Shown here: positions 14,627 through 26,097 of the stretch, in pieces
Layout: each line of letters begins with the position of its first letter
Position numbering within the stretch: position 1 is the first letter of the stretch
NCBI GenBank assembly: GCA_900708905.1
Contig: CAADRB010000041.1
Location: 583,271 to 647,270 of the forward strand
Reading direction: 5' to 3'
Length of the DNA: 64,000 nucleotides
Source: Hymenolepis diminuta
Lineage: Eukaryota; Platyhelminthes; Cestoda; Cyclophyllidea; Hymenolepididae
The notes under the pieces: generated by a model
The model's database searches: none
Seen by the model: only the letters and a program-made list of their open reading frames with translations
What the model was told of the DNA's origin: nothing
Translations under genes and position numbers: made by a program

Positions 14627-15635
14627 CACTGGAACCATTCGAACATCGGGAATATCCAGAAGGAGTGGTAACTGAATGGCAGTAGTATTGTGATCTCAGG
14701 TGTGATCTGATCATCTGAAGAAATAAGCTCAATTCTTAAAATACGATGAATATAATGTCACCCTTATTGGTTAACCTTGATAGTTCATGCAGTGGCTGTA
14801 TATGGGAAATTTCTCAACAAAAATGAATATTGATAAATACTGTTAGGAAGCCTAATCGAACATTATCGGTTTATTCGAGCGAAACTCATAAGCTCCATTC
14901 CTCGTGCACTGAATTATCGATTACTGAATTTCCATCAATATGTATGACCACAATTAAAACATTTATCTCTGTAATTATTGGCTAACCACGATACTAGTCA
15001 CTTACTATGTTGGATCACCAAATTGTAGGGGCGAATGAGCCAGGACGAGATCGCAGAAGCTAAGACTATAGCTAGCAACAGTTTCCAAAATGTAGAATAC
15101 GGAGTTATATGGGCCAAAATGTAAAGAATAAACCACAATAAGGATTTGAGAAACTAAGAGATAAGAGGGAGAGAGGGGATGAGAGGACGCGTATGACCAT
15201 AAAAACGACTAGCGTTGATCCTCGTGTGAGTATATGAGTGGAAATACAATGGCAGTTTATGAGTCAGGACGCGCGTGAGGACATGAGTGCAAACGTACTT
15301 TTAAATAAAACGGGATATTCATAGTAAAAGGAGAATCGATAAGCTGGCCTAATCATTCCAGATAGAGGTTTGAGTTATTAGAACATAAAAGCGAAAAATC
15401 AACGTATTTTCACAGAGAATGTGACCAAAGCATAGCAGTAGTAAAGGCATAAAATCATCTTTCAATCCCGTATTCTATTCTATATATGCAAATATATTTT
15501 CTTAATACAAAAAACGGATTGTTTAAGCCAGAGGTCTTCGCCCTTCTTTATGATTAGTTGGAGTTTTATAAAATTAAAAACTGGGTGTTATAAAATTGTT
15601 ATCAACTAATTGGCCTCCAAATTAGCTACAAATCT

Positions 15636-16025
15636 CAGAGCTCAATAATGACATATAAATTCCTTAACGGCTTAGAATAAAGGAAATCTTCCATTGTCTC
15701 CTCCCTCTGTGATACGAGAAGTTGCCTTTTCACATTGTCGACGAGTTGCTCACCTTGGCCATTGAGATTAGGTGCAGAGAGTAAAAGGGAAGTATTTAAA
15801 CTACGACAAACGTCCTTAAATCGAGTAGAAGAGAACTGGGTGGCATTTATGAGCACAATAACTTTTGGAGCGTCCTAACTGGGAAATACCTGGCGGAGTC
15901 TGTTAATGATGACACCAGTTGATGAAGACCTAGTGGGCATAACCTCAGACCACTTTGAATACGAATTAACTAGGATTAGAGTGGAGATTCCTTGGATAGT
16001 CCCAGCAAAGCTGAGATCAGTGTGA
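15636..16025 (-). pseudogene. Decayed LTR-retrotransposon integrase core (Ty3/gypsy type)
   Basis: About 130 codons on the minus strand follow the integrase catalytic core of Ty3/gypsy elements in one continuous frame: a HxDFAGP-like entry (seen as HTDLSFAG), then LILVNSYSKWSE, a TQFSS block, an SAP motif and NGQGEQLV followed by a K-R-x-L helix. It is broken. There is one in-frame TAG near position 15867, and the first two acidic catalytic residues are replaced (N in VNSYSKW and N in the LINATQF block). Only the final glutamate remains in place. The zinc-binding region upstream is not convincingly readable and I could not delimit long terminal repeats. It is a dead copy with no flanking functional pol gene visible. 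Confidence 0.8.
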
Positions 16026-18599
16026 GATCACAGAATCATAGTTGAGAGTATTTGAGATTCCTAAGATAAGGAAGTGTAGCCACGCCTGCATTTTGTGCAA
16101 CCACTTTTGAAACTGTTCCATTTTCGAGGGAAACAGGTTTAGCAAGACCGACTTCCTCGGGTTGCTTGAATGCGTCATCCACCAATCGCTCATATTAGAG
16201 AACGAGCTTTGGTTTAGCTCGATAAGGACATTTCGGGGACTTGATCATGGTGGATGATGTATGGGTTCTGGAAGAGGCAAAAGTGTACTAATCTTCCGTC
16301 TGTCCCATTAGAAGGCATATCTGATTTGTTTGGTGATCAAGCAGGTAGGATTTCGGGACTAATTGTTGCTTGGATGTGGTAGACTCGGAACCAAATCATG
16401 CAGAGATGACTTTTGTCATGGTAGATGTCAAAATGGCATGAGATTTGTTATTTTTACTTTATTTCCAACTAACAGATGTAATTTTGTATCATAACAGACC
16501 GACTGAACTTGAGTTGCAATAGGAGTCACCTTAAGAAGGACAGGTACAACCGGAAATTGAGTACAATCTCTAGAAGTATTTAGAGAAACAATGATGGTTA
16601 TAAATATCAGTAAACATTTTGGTCTCAGTCTTGCAGAAGAAATCTTAATTTCTGCGGACAAGCTATCAAATATTTTGTAAAGAATCGAGTAATCGACTAT
16701 TTGTTGAGAAGCAGAATTATTTTTTCCTATCCGGGTTGTAAAATCAGTAGAGGAGGTAAATAATATGTGCTCGCCACTTGTTATAAACTAACCTACCTCC
16801 CAAATAGCCACACATCAATAATAACACGTAAATGCCCTAAAGGTAAGCTGTACTCCAAAATTGCGCAAGGCAACAACCCTGCAATTTAGCACATTTTAAC
16901 AAATGTGCGAATTTAATGAATAATTACCATTTAACCATACGATTATTTACCTTCAACATAAGTTACCTAAAATATGTTTTATCGGAAAAGGTTAAGATCT
17001 AGATGTTGTAATTGGGATAAATTGAACTTATCACTAATTTTTAACTACGAAAATTCGCTTATATTAGATGAATTCGCTCAAATACTCAAGTACGCAGGGC
17101 CTGCTTGATATCCTTGTTACGATAGTATATTGCGCTTTTTTAGATTTGGTCACTCAAAATTTGAAAGATCAGTAATTCATTCTATGTTCATCTTGAGTGA
17201 ATGCTGCTTATTGAGCTCTGCATTAACTATCGCAGCTCTACTATGTTAAGATCATGGATGCAATTTAATACCATGTAGGATCTTTCTGCTTTCTCAACTT
17301 TGGAAATAAAGCAAATTACCTCCTCTATCTAATGGTGTTCATTTTTCCAGAGCCCCAATCGCAATTGGAATTTCGTCACTGTTTAGTTAAATTAGTAATA
17401 TTAATTAAATAATATTAACCGATGAACGAATTCTAAACCCTATGCAGTATTTAGTCCTATTTCAGTAGTACTTTGGAATCACTTCAATAGCCATGATCTT
17501 AATCCGCCAATAACCATCAACCTTTGAAACTTCCCTTTATTCTATTGGAAACCATGGTCTCTATCTCACTGTTATGAAATACGTGTAATCGGTCCTATCA
17601 ACAAAACGTAAAAAACCGATAACAGTGTAGTGATAAATTTTGTCGTTTTTCTCTGATTAAAATTCTCAAAATTTTGGTTGTATTTCTTACTATGAGTCAG
17701 CCCGACCTTACTATTCAGTTCGACATTTGAAACTCTCCTGTGTCCACAACTCGAACTGCATCAATACAGAACATTCGACGATGTCAACTTAGTGAGTCAG
17801 TTTTGACCTTACTTGTCTAACACCTGCAATTGGTCTGACCCAACAAATTTATCTCAAGTCTCCAATTACAAACGCTATTTTGAGTTCCCTAAGAAATCAA
17901 GCCATTTCGTAACGCTACTCTACGCCTTTTTGCATACCACTTCCTGTACCACCTCAGACGCCTCTTTGCCACGACATGCTCACCAATCCCATCTACCTTC
18001 TTAACTACTTATCCTCCTACTAAAACTGCTTAATTAATGGACGTCTCCAAACGGGAAATAGATTAGTTGATTGCAACTAAAGGTACAATTCAACTGTCAT
18101 AATACGAGTAATACCACCTACCAACATTCCCCAATGCGACTTACTCGTTACTGAAATTATTTAAGTAGACATTACTTGAAAATTAGAATTTGACTCAGTC
18201 GTAATGTTGCGCCTACAGCTCTAACTAGTGCGGTTTATTTCAGAACTGAGCCCACCCAACATTCAAATTCCAACCCCCAAAAAACGCCAAATGCAAATAT
18301 TCGTATTACAAATAACATCAGAAACGCGCTGATCGCAAGTGTGCCCCCACCAGTACGTATGATTCTAGTTGAGGCGTCAAGTAAAAACACTTCGCAACCA
18401 AACAAAGTCTTCACCTCACTCTCTACATTTGATCAAAACTTCAATGCCCCTATACACAAGGCAAGTCATACAAAATAAAAAGGGAGAAAAAGAATATACG
18501 ATTCAAGGGGAGGAAATTGTGTGCAAGATGTGGTGGGAAAGAAACAAAGGAGGAAAAACCAGTGGTTGAAAGACGTCTTACATACAGCACCTTTGGTGT
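16026..18599. other. Intergenic, possible retroelement debris
   Basis: Base composition between about 16.1 and 16.4 kb and between 17.7 and 18.4 kb is less AT-biased than the surroundings. Short repeated words such as gagtcag..gacctta occur at about 17696 and 17790. Given the integrase remnant next door this may be further retrotransposon sequence, but no reverse transcriptase, protease or gag motif can be read. No gene is called. Confidence 0.4.
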
Positions 18600-21500
18600 C
18601 TATTTTGAAACATCAGGGTGAATGACAAATGTGGCAATGCCAAAGAGAAGGAAGGTGACTCCACCAATATATGTCACTAAAATACGAAAAAAGAACAGGA
18701 TTAACAAGGAAATATTAAGCATATTAAAAAGAAATTTAGTATTTTAATAATTTATATCTTTGATACTGACCATATCATTATCCAAAAGAAAGTCTGAGAG
18801 TACTTAATAGGATTTAAGTGGGGTAATCTTAGGACTACACCATCTTAGAGACACGGCCTTGAAGAGCTAGCTCAGCGGATTCTTCTGGTAAATTCCCAAT
18901 TCCCATATCCTGAAATTTCTTGAGTTATTAGATATTAAAGAGAAAGCTTACATGGAGTTACAGCAAAGACAAATCAATTAAGACGCTAAAGAAATCTTTA
19001 GTTTGACTAGATTATCAAAACAATTAAGTACGAAGTTGCCAATTCTATGAGAATGTTCACAGAAAAGAAGGCAGTGCTGCTGCACTTTTGATGGGAACAT
19101 TAGTTCTGAGTGGCAACGATCAACAAGGATTTCCAGTGCCAAATTTCCGGTTGCTTTGTCTCTCATAAAAGATAAGCAGTGTAATTAAAACTCTACATGT
19201 CAGAATGTCATTCTTAACGCTGACATTAGATTCAATGCGCGTCCCTTCAAAAGATCTTGGAAAAAAACAGTACTGCATATTGTTCTGAGCTGAGTACTTT
19301 AGAACTAAATATCCCGAACTTCAAGAAACAAATCCTCTTACCCCTTCCCCAAATTAAATCCTCACAGAAGTTGTGTAAAATGAGATGGAAGAGCACGCAA
19401 AAAAATCGATTAGATAAATGTGGACATTAATCTTTCGCAATATGCGCAGAGGGACGCCAGAAAAAAAAGATCAAACGGAGATCAACATTTGAAGAGAAGG
19501 CACTGAGAATGTAGAGCATAGTGCTTAGTATTTCTAAACTGTTCAAAATTAGTACCTATTATACTACACTGTAACTCAGCAAGACAAAAAAATTTACAAT
19601 TTTTCAAATGAAATTGGATGACATTAAAGTACAATAAGGGATAAAGGGGAGGTCTTACTCTACTTGAATTTTTGGATTCCGGTGGTACAATATTTACTTA
19701 ATGGGCACTTCAGTGCTTCACGTTCCAAAATGTATTTTTCACTATTACATCTCCTAGATTACTGAAAAAATACTTGCCTATTGACCGATCGATTAATTAC
19801 GATGGTCGGTCTTACCACTTTAATTCACTTTTTCTTTCGAAGGCCGGAAAAGTAGGAAAGTACGAGCTCAAACGTTTCAACATGTTCTTATGGACGAGAC
19901 TAGCGAATGCATCCTAAATATAGCACAACCCATTAAAGTTCACCCAAGATTAATCCTGTTATTCACTAATATCTAACCATAAAGAATCGTAAAATTAAGC
20001 GTTCCCAAGTTAAGTAAAAGAGAACATTTAGAAAAGACGATAGAAAAGTAACATCCTGTAAAGATCGGCACACAATGAAATAAGGCAACCTCCTGTTCGA
20101 GCTCAGAGAAGGTGATGGATCATTACAGAAGTAGCTACGCAGACAGACAAAAAGAACGTAGAACTGTCGTACAAAAGTTTGCAATATCCCCAGCGGTTAA
20201 AGAAACTGCAAATGAATGCTTATGTATAATTCAATTGTTAAAAATAGCCTCATTGTAAGCGTGTTCTTTTAAAATATATTTTTAAAAAACTGTATACTTC
20301 TAACTCTGGTTCTCACAATGAAAACTTATGGTGTAAATGATATGGTAAAGAGTAGTGGATAAGGATCCTGGAGCTGTTCAGATGGGAAATTCGCATTCTA
20401 TAATACAATACATAGTATCTTTAATAATATATGTGCATATCATTTAATTAATACTGCGTCGGTGGCGCAACGATTACTATGCTTGTCTGTGAATTTAGCG
20501 GTCACTAGCTGAATTCCCACCGGTGCACTCTCATTGAATGGAAGGACCGACCGCACTGATTAACTCTGGCTGATCAAAGGGAGTGTCAGAATTCGAGGTT
20601 TTCCATTGATTTCACCCTCAAAAATGAGTTCTAAATGGGTTTGGGAGCTATTATTATCAATAGACTAAAAATTATTTTCATTCCATAATACATAAACTAA
20701 GCAGAAAATACGTCACATGTGTGTGTATCTAAAATGATATTGACTCCTAAAGGCAAAGCTTCACGTCAGCAAAACGATTTATAATATAGACGTCATCTGA
20801 TGGGATGTGCAAGAGTATTATATATATTTTTAAAAAAAGCAATTTTATGAAGGTTAAAGCCCGGAAAAAGCAAGGGCAATAGCAAATGTTAATTGGAAGT
20901 TCACTAATGCGCATCAATAACTTTGCGCTAAATTGATATCTATAGCATGCACCAATACCATAGCGGTCAATATGCACGTTAGAATACCCACTGGCGCACA
21001 TCCATTGAACGGAACGACTAACCGCAATGGTTAATATTAGTTAAGTGAAAAGTAGCATAATGGAACGTTCCATCAGAAATACTCCTCTGTACAAGAAAAG
21101 TGCTGGAAAACGTATACCTTTCATGGAATTTTGAAATTATTTGCCCATTTTGTTAATGTAGATTTTCAGAGGGATATCTGGGCTATAGCCTATAAATTGC
21201 ACAGCCCTCCTAGTAAGAACTTGGTAAGTGTGGATTACATAGCTCTATTGTTTTATGCTTCGAGATTAAGATTATACATATATGCTGTGTCGTCCAAAGA
21301 AGCATTTTAGTTCTATTAACAAAAGTAACCTTTCTGTTAATCAAGGGACTAATCAAGCGCTGGACTTATGACTCACAAACCGGGAAAATCCAATCTGACT
21401 CCATAGAAACTAAAAAGTCCTAATTGGCGTATACAGCGACATACAAAAAGGCAGAGTAGAAAAAAAATAACTTCAGTTATAGAAGAGACTAATCATGCAT

Positions 21501-23153
21501 CGCATTTATGACCACTAGACCACTATCGAGATCATGAAATCAAAAAAGATGGAATGTAATAAATTACATTAGAGGTCAAATAAAATTTCAATACAAACAC
21601 TGTCGAATATTGCTTCCATAAAAAGTTTCAGACTAGAATCCAACTTTGACTAGTGGAGTAGCGTTCTAGAGCCTCCCCGGTAAGAAAATCACATTATACC
21701 ACTCTTTCTTTGATTAAGTGTAACCATCGGGTTTGAATATCTAGATAAGCACTAGTGACATTCGAACTACGATCCAGCGACCTGACATCAAATTTTAGTG
21801 ATTCAATGATTTGGTAACATAAATATGCAAGATTGTGGAGATTTTATCAAAGTTGACCGTACAGATAATAGTAAACGCCTCTACAGCAGCATCAACTCCA
21901 TATGGTATATAATATTAAAAGCACATTTTAGTATGCTATAATCGGATTCGCAGACCACCGCTACGGTAGCCATGTCAACAAAGGGGAAATGTAAACAATT
22001 TAATTTCAAAAGGTAAATAGAAATCCTATTGAATAAAGACTCACCATCAACAATGGAACTCCATTAATGCACATACTCTTGTTGGAAAACGTTTAAAACT
22101 AATCCACTTTAGAGATTATGGGAACTTCCACTCTTCATTATTATAGCTAGCATGGAACTAGAGATTAAGATTAGTAAGATTAAACGGTGTATTTCAAGCT
22201 TTAAACTACGTGCATCGCAAATTTTGCAAAAAACGAAGCTGAACTTGGATAATAACGAGGCCAGTCATGTAGCTGGGTGATGGCTAGCGAGCCACCATCA
22301 TCTTGTTAACAAAGCAAAAAAAGTAAATAATAAATTGCATCAAGCATGAAAGTTCGACGTACACCACTTGACAGGAATACGCTGAGCTACAATTCGACCA
22401 GCAAGAACAGCCAGACCGGTGCAAAGGGCATGTCCAAAGCAGCCACCCATAATAACACCAAAAACGTCCTAATTTGAAAACATAAAAATCATGTAAATAT
22501 TAAATCGATTTTAGAAGAATAAAATATAAAGGGATAATTTTACTCACTTCGCGAGCAGCTAGCACAATAGTTGTTATTTGTGAGCGATCACCCCATTCTG
22601 CTAAAAATGTCATCACAAAAGCTTCAGCGAAAATTGGTGAAAGAAGGCCTCGAAGAACGGCTTTCAGTCGGACACAAGATGTACTAGGTCCTGAAAGTTG
22701 TTCCTCAACTTCCTTGTACTCCTCTTTGCTATCCTCTGATCGCATATAATAAGCTTCTTTAAGCATCTTGAGTCCAAATAGAAGAAAGAGAATTCCGGAG
22801 AGATAGTAGGTGTAAATACGTGGAAGAATCTCGGTGGCATAACCCATCAAAGCAGACAAGACTGTCATGGTGACCAAAGCGGACATTGCTCCAGCATAAA
22901 CTATCTTTCTCGAGTGATCGATTGACATGATTGCAGCAATGAAAAAGGTTTTATCACCAAGCTCAGAAATAATAATAACATAAATGGATGCGATAAATGC
23001 TTGCATGAAACGATTTAAATAAGTCTTAGAAGCACCCTGTACTGATTTCTCCCCATCAGCTTGACCTTTTGGAATAACGGCACAATTTGCTGTGTATAAT
23101 ATGGTGAAGACTGAGAGAAGAAAAAAGCAGGGTGACAGCAATTTCATCCCCAT
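18600..23153 (-). CDS. TMEM165: TMEM165/GDT1-family Golgi cation transporter
   Basis: Four coding exons on the minus strand: 22548-23153, 22363-22468 and 18600-18676 are placed by splice sites (three exons in this model), introns being 79 bp and 3686 bp. They total 262 codons plus stop with the frame intact at both joints. Residues 1-25 look like a signal peptide. The two family signatures are present: ELGDKT at about residue 64 and EWGDRS at about 187, each starting a three-helix half of the inverted-repeat fold. Family members move Mn2+/Ca2+ against protons in the Golgi and support glycosylation. The last exon (VTYIGGVTFLLFG-like) sits 3.7 kb downstream and was found by its match to the family C-terminus. 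At 262 residues it is shorter than the human protein (about 324), mainly at the N-terminus and the middle loop. An upstream exon cannot be excluded. Confidence 0.9.
19770..19880 (-). repeat. Dispersed repeat family R1, copy 3
   Basis: Read on the minus strand: ttttccggccttcgaaagaa, aagtgaattaaagtggtaag, accgaccatcgtaattaa, cgatcggtcaatagg. This is the best-preserved first half of the R1 unit in the window and defines the order used to recognise the others. It lies within the long TMEM165 intron. Confidence 0.6.
20455..20600 (+). repeat. tRNA-derived SINE, copy 1
   Basis: It starts with a tRNA-like head: ggtggcgcaacgatta resembles the RNA polymerase III A box and tagctgaattccc the B box, about 50 bases apart. 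A non-tRNA body follows with ccaccggtgcactc, cattgaatggaaggaccgac and cgcactgattaact. The same body occurs three more times in the window. It sits in the long TMEM165 intron. Confidence 0.65.
20920..21060 (+). repeat. tRNA-derived SINE, copy 2
   Basis: Shares agcggtca, cccactggcgcacatccatt, gaacggaacgacta and ccgcaatggttaatatta with the other copies. Its tRNA-like head is poorly preserved or truncated. It is in the same orientation as copy 1, about 470 bp further on in the same intron. Confidence 0.6.
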
Positions 23154-24004
23154 ACTTCTGCTATTGACATCAAAGGTCTGTGACCTTGAATTGGCAGGTG
23201 CAATTGCGCCAATTTCAATGTTAGCATTATTATTATTATTGTATTCTAACTTTACATAAATTTAGAATATCTTTTTATAAAAGGAATGAGGCGAATTTTT
23301 AGTCCAAATATTGAAGGCAGTTAGTGAAAAAGTACACACTGTAATTGCAAGTAAGTACATTCATTTTAAATATCGGTGAAACCCGAACTTTAATTTTGGA
23401 TATTTTAATAAGCATAAAAAATTTCGTTTTTGTTTATAATGACAGCTCTTACATGGTGAATAACACATGCAATATTTGATAAGCCAAATTTCGATTAGCG
23501 GTCTAGATGCGCAAAATATCGATAATTAATAATATCTTCGAGAGTTTATTTCAACGCTAAGTTTTTAAGAGGACGCCAACATTGAAATGCAGGATATCTA
23601 TGACGGTTTTTAAAATTACTCTCTAAAGTCCGACCCTCAACTGATGTATTGATGATACACTTACCACTAGCTAAAAATAAATTTGTTTTGTTAATAATTG
23701 CATGCTCCCGTTATTTTAATTATTAATCTTTACACAAACTCTGATTTTCGTGCATACGGTTTATTTATTTCTAAAAATTAAAAATTTGACTCTGTGCATA
23801 CTAGTAGATACTTTCTCAAACCAAATATCCTTCTTCTCAGTAATCAATCAACTGACGTAAATCTTGAATAATACAGTTCAAACTATTTTGACCGCATTAG
23901 TTCAAAGTTAAAATATCAATGCATCTTAAGGAATTAAGTGAGATGACAGATGACACTCTAGAAGATTCTAAATGCCTACCATAGTTCAGTAATTATTTAT
24001 TGCT

Positions 24005-24335
24005 ATAGCCAGCAGATGTCTATTATCACCTAGCGATTAGAAATGATTGATTGACGATAAAATCTCCACTACAGTGTCCACAGGCAGTGTGTTTGCGTGT
24101 CTGAACATGGATACCTAGACAAGTGTCTATCATCACGCCGAGCCTCCGATAACGAAACATGACTGACATCCAACGAAGAAATGCTTAGTATATAAATCTA
24201 ATTTACTTATTAATAAATTGGGGTGGCTTGCCTGCCACCTCCGAACTGATTTGGCGACATGAGTGGCTTGATTTATTCTATCTATTCGATCGATGTGGCC
24301 CCGATAGATCTTTCACGTTATTACACTTAGTGATG
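24005..24335 (+). repeat. TIR repeat family R2, copy 1
   Basis: Contains, in order, agcagatgtc, gattagaaatgattgattg, agtgtccacag, catgactgacatc, a ggtggcttgcctgccacctccg block, and tctattcgatcgatgtggccccg. The same order recurs at 24880 and 25455. It is non-coding. Confidence 0.6.
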
Positions 24336-24879
24336 ATGTAATTGAACCTCCAAACTTCTTTAGCAAATACGTTTAGCCCTATTCATGGCGCACTATTCGA
24401 TCAATAAGTTAAAATAAATTTTAGTTCTCAATTTAAGGCATGACCCTACACGGTGATCATTTGTATTGAACAAGATTTGATTCGATACGCCTTTAGGCAA
24501 TAATCAATGTTACTTTTCAGAATGCCAATATACTCCGCCATTACTTACATTATTAAAACGCAAAAAAGTTTAAGACCAGCATTTCATTATTTGAATATGC
24601 TATTTTGTAAAATATCATAAACCAAACTTTCGGATTTTTTTCTCCAGGATGCCGATGACTTAGTAGCAAGCCTGTCATTCAAATTTATGAAATATTATCT
24701 ATTTAACCTGATTTATAACTAATGCAAGATTTTTAATAATCAAAAACCAAGTTCAATAATTATAATAAACAATTTATCACTGTTTTATCTTAAAGTAGTA
24801 ATCTTTTTCCGATGTGGACACAGTATTGAATAGGAGCCACGCGGTAGCTATAAGTCAAATCACTTTCTGTCATGCCAGC

Positions 24880-25259
24880 TTTCTGTAGACCGCAACTGCA
24901 TGCCAACACCTGGCAATTAGAAATGATTGACTGTCGGTAAGATCTCTCCAAGTATCCACAAGCATCCCAGCTCTGTGCGTCTTTGTACCTAGATATCTGA
25001 ACAGATGCTAACCACTACATCGAGACATGACTTATATCTAACGAAAAAATGTTTTGTAAACAAATTTAAATAATTTATCAACAAATCCGGGTGGCTTCGC
25101 CAGCCATCTCCGTACTGATCTAGCAACACGAGTGACTTTACTTACTCCGTCTATTCGATCGGTGTTGCCCCGGTCCACATAACTTTATTACGTCACTCAT
25201 GACACTCATGCCGAGATTTTATCGTTTCCGAGCATTAGGTGTTGACTGACATCTGCTGC
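24880..25259 (+). repeat. TIR repeat family R2, copy 2
   Basis: Repeats the R2 order: aattagaaatgattgactg, gtatccacaag, gagacatgactta, gggtggcttcgccagccatc, tctattcgatcggtgttgcccc. It ends with tgactgacatctgctgc at 25243-25259. That end is the exact reverse complement of the start of copy 3, as expected of terminal inverted repeats of a non-autonomous DNA transposon. Confidence 0.6.
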
Positions 25260-25454
25260 CTAGAGAACAATCATGATTTATTTAAAGAGTTAGATTATTT
25301 GATCAATTTGCCATTAGCAACCAGATTTTGAGAGAACACAAAAGACGGTTGATTAGAACCTTATGTAAAGTCACAGATAAAGCCACGGTCGGATATGCAG
25401 GCTGGTTAGAGAGGTTGTAACTTGCAGACGTGGGATATTGTATTAAAATGTATA

Positions 25455-25750
25455 GCAGCAGATGTCAGTCAGCATCTTGCAACCGGAAATGATAAGATAT
25501 CGATGACAGTATCTGAGTGGATCAGGTATTTATTGTCTGTGTATAGATACCTGCACAGTTGTCAATCATCATGCGATGACATTGAGGAGCGGACATGACT
25601 GATCTCTTATGAAGGAAGGTTTGTACGTAAACCCTAATTTGTTTATCAATACATCGAGGGAGCTTTGCCGGCCACCTTCTCACTTTACTTGACAATATTC
25701 GTTCTATTCATTCCATTCCTTTGGTATTGTGACACTTCGCACAGTGGTCA
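25455..25750 (+). repeat. TIR repeat family R2, copy 3
   Basis: Starts with gcagcagatgtcagtca at 25455-25471, then ggaaatgataagatatcgatg, gcggacatgactgatctc, agctttgccggccacctt and tctattcattcc. It is more diverged than copies 1 and 2 and lacks a clear right-hand inverted end. Confidence 0.55.
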
Positions 25751-26091
25751 CATCCATAACACCACAACATTAAATTACTCTTCCACTAATCATATCCACG
25801 AATCATGCTTAGATAGCCCGCTAGCATGACGTGAATGGCCTTTTTAGGTGATTAAACAGGTCGGCTAAATAGAAAGGCTGGAGTTTAATAAGGGTTCAAA
25901 AGTTTAGTAAGACATTAAGAGTAACCAGTATTTCACTAATTAATTAAAAGTGAAATTACATCGATGCATTAAAATAATATGCGCTTCTAACATAATTTCC
26001 GTCCATAGCCTTAGTAGCATAAACTGTCATAGGGAAAAATTTTTCAGATTAAAAAACATGAGATATTTTCTTTAATTAATTAAATCTATAA

Positions 26092-26097
26092 TTTATT
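26092..26097 (-). promoter_or_regulatory. Poly(A) signal overlapping the stop codon
   Basis: On the minus strand the zinc-finger gene ends gaataaat, so the TAA stop (26093-26095) lies inside an AATAAA hexamer. If used, the 3' untranslated region would be only about 10-30 bases. Another signal further downstream remains possible. Confidence 0.5.

Larger units (their letters stand above)
18677..22362 (-). other. Long TMEM165 intron with repeats
   Basis: The donor gtacgt at 22362 and acceptor at 18677-18678 bound a 3686-bp intron, by far the longest in this gene. It holds one R1 repeat copy (about 19770-19880) and two tRNA-derived SINE copies (about 20455-20600 and 20920-21060). No nested gene is supported. 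Confidence 0.8.
23154..26092. other. Intergenic region with inverted-repeat elements
   Basis: No gene is seen between the start of TMEM165 and the end of the zinc-finger gene. From 24.0 to 25.75 kb it is largely made of three related repeat copies described separately. The first 800 bases probably hold the TMEM165 promoter and 5' untranslated region, with no element I can name. Confidence 0.6.

Noticed and set aside
16428..16661. 77-codon minus-strand frame upstream of the integrase remnant
   Set aside because: I expected the integrase zinc-binding or RNase H region here but could not read HHCC or DEDD motifs, so it was not included in the element.
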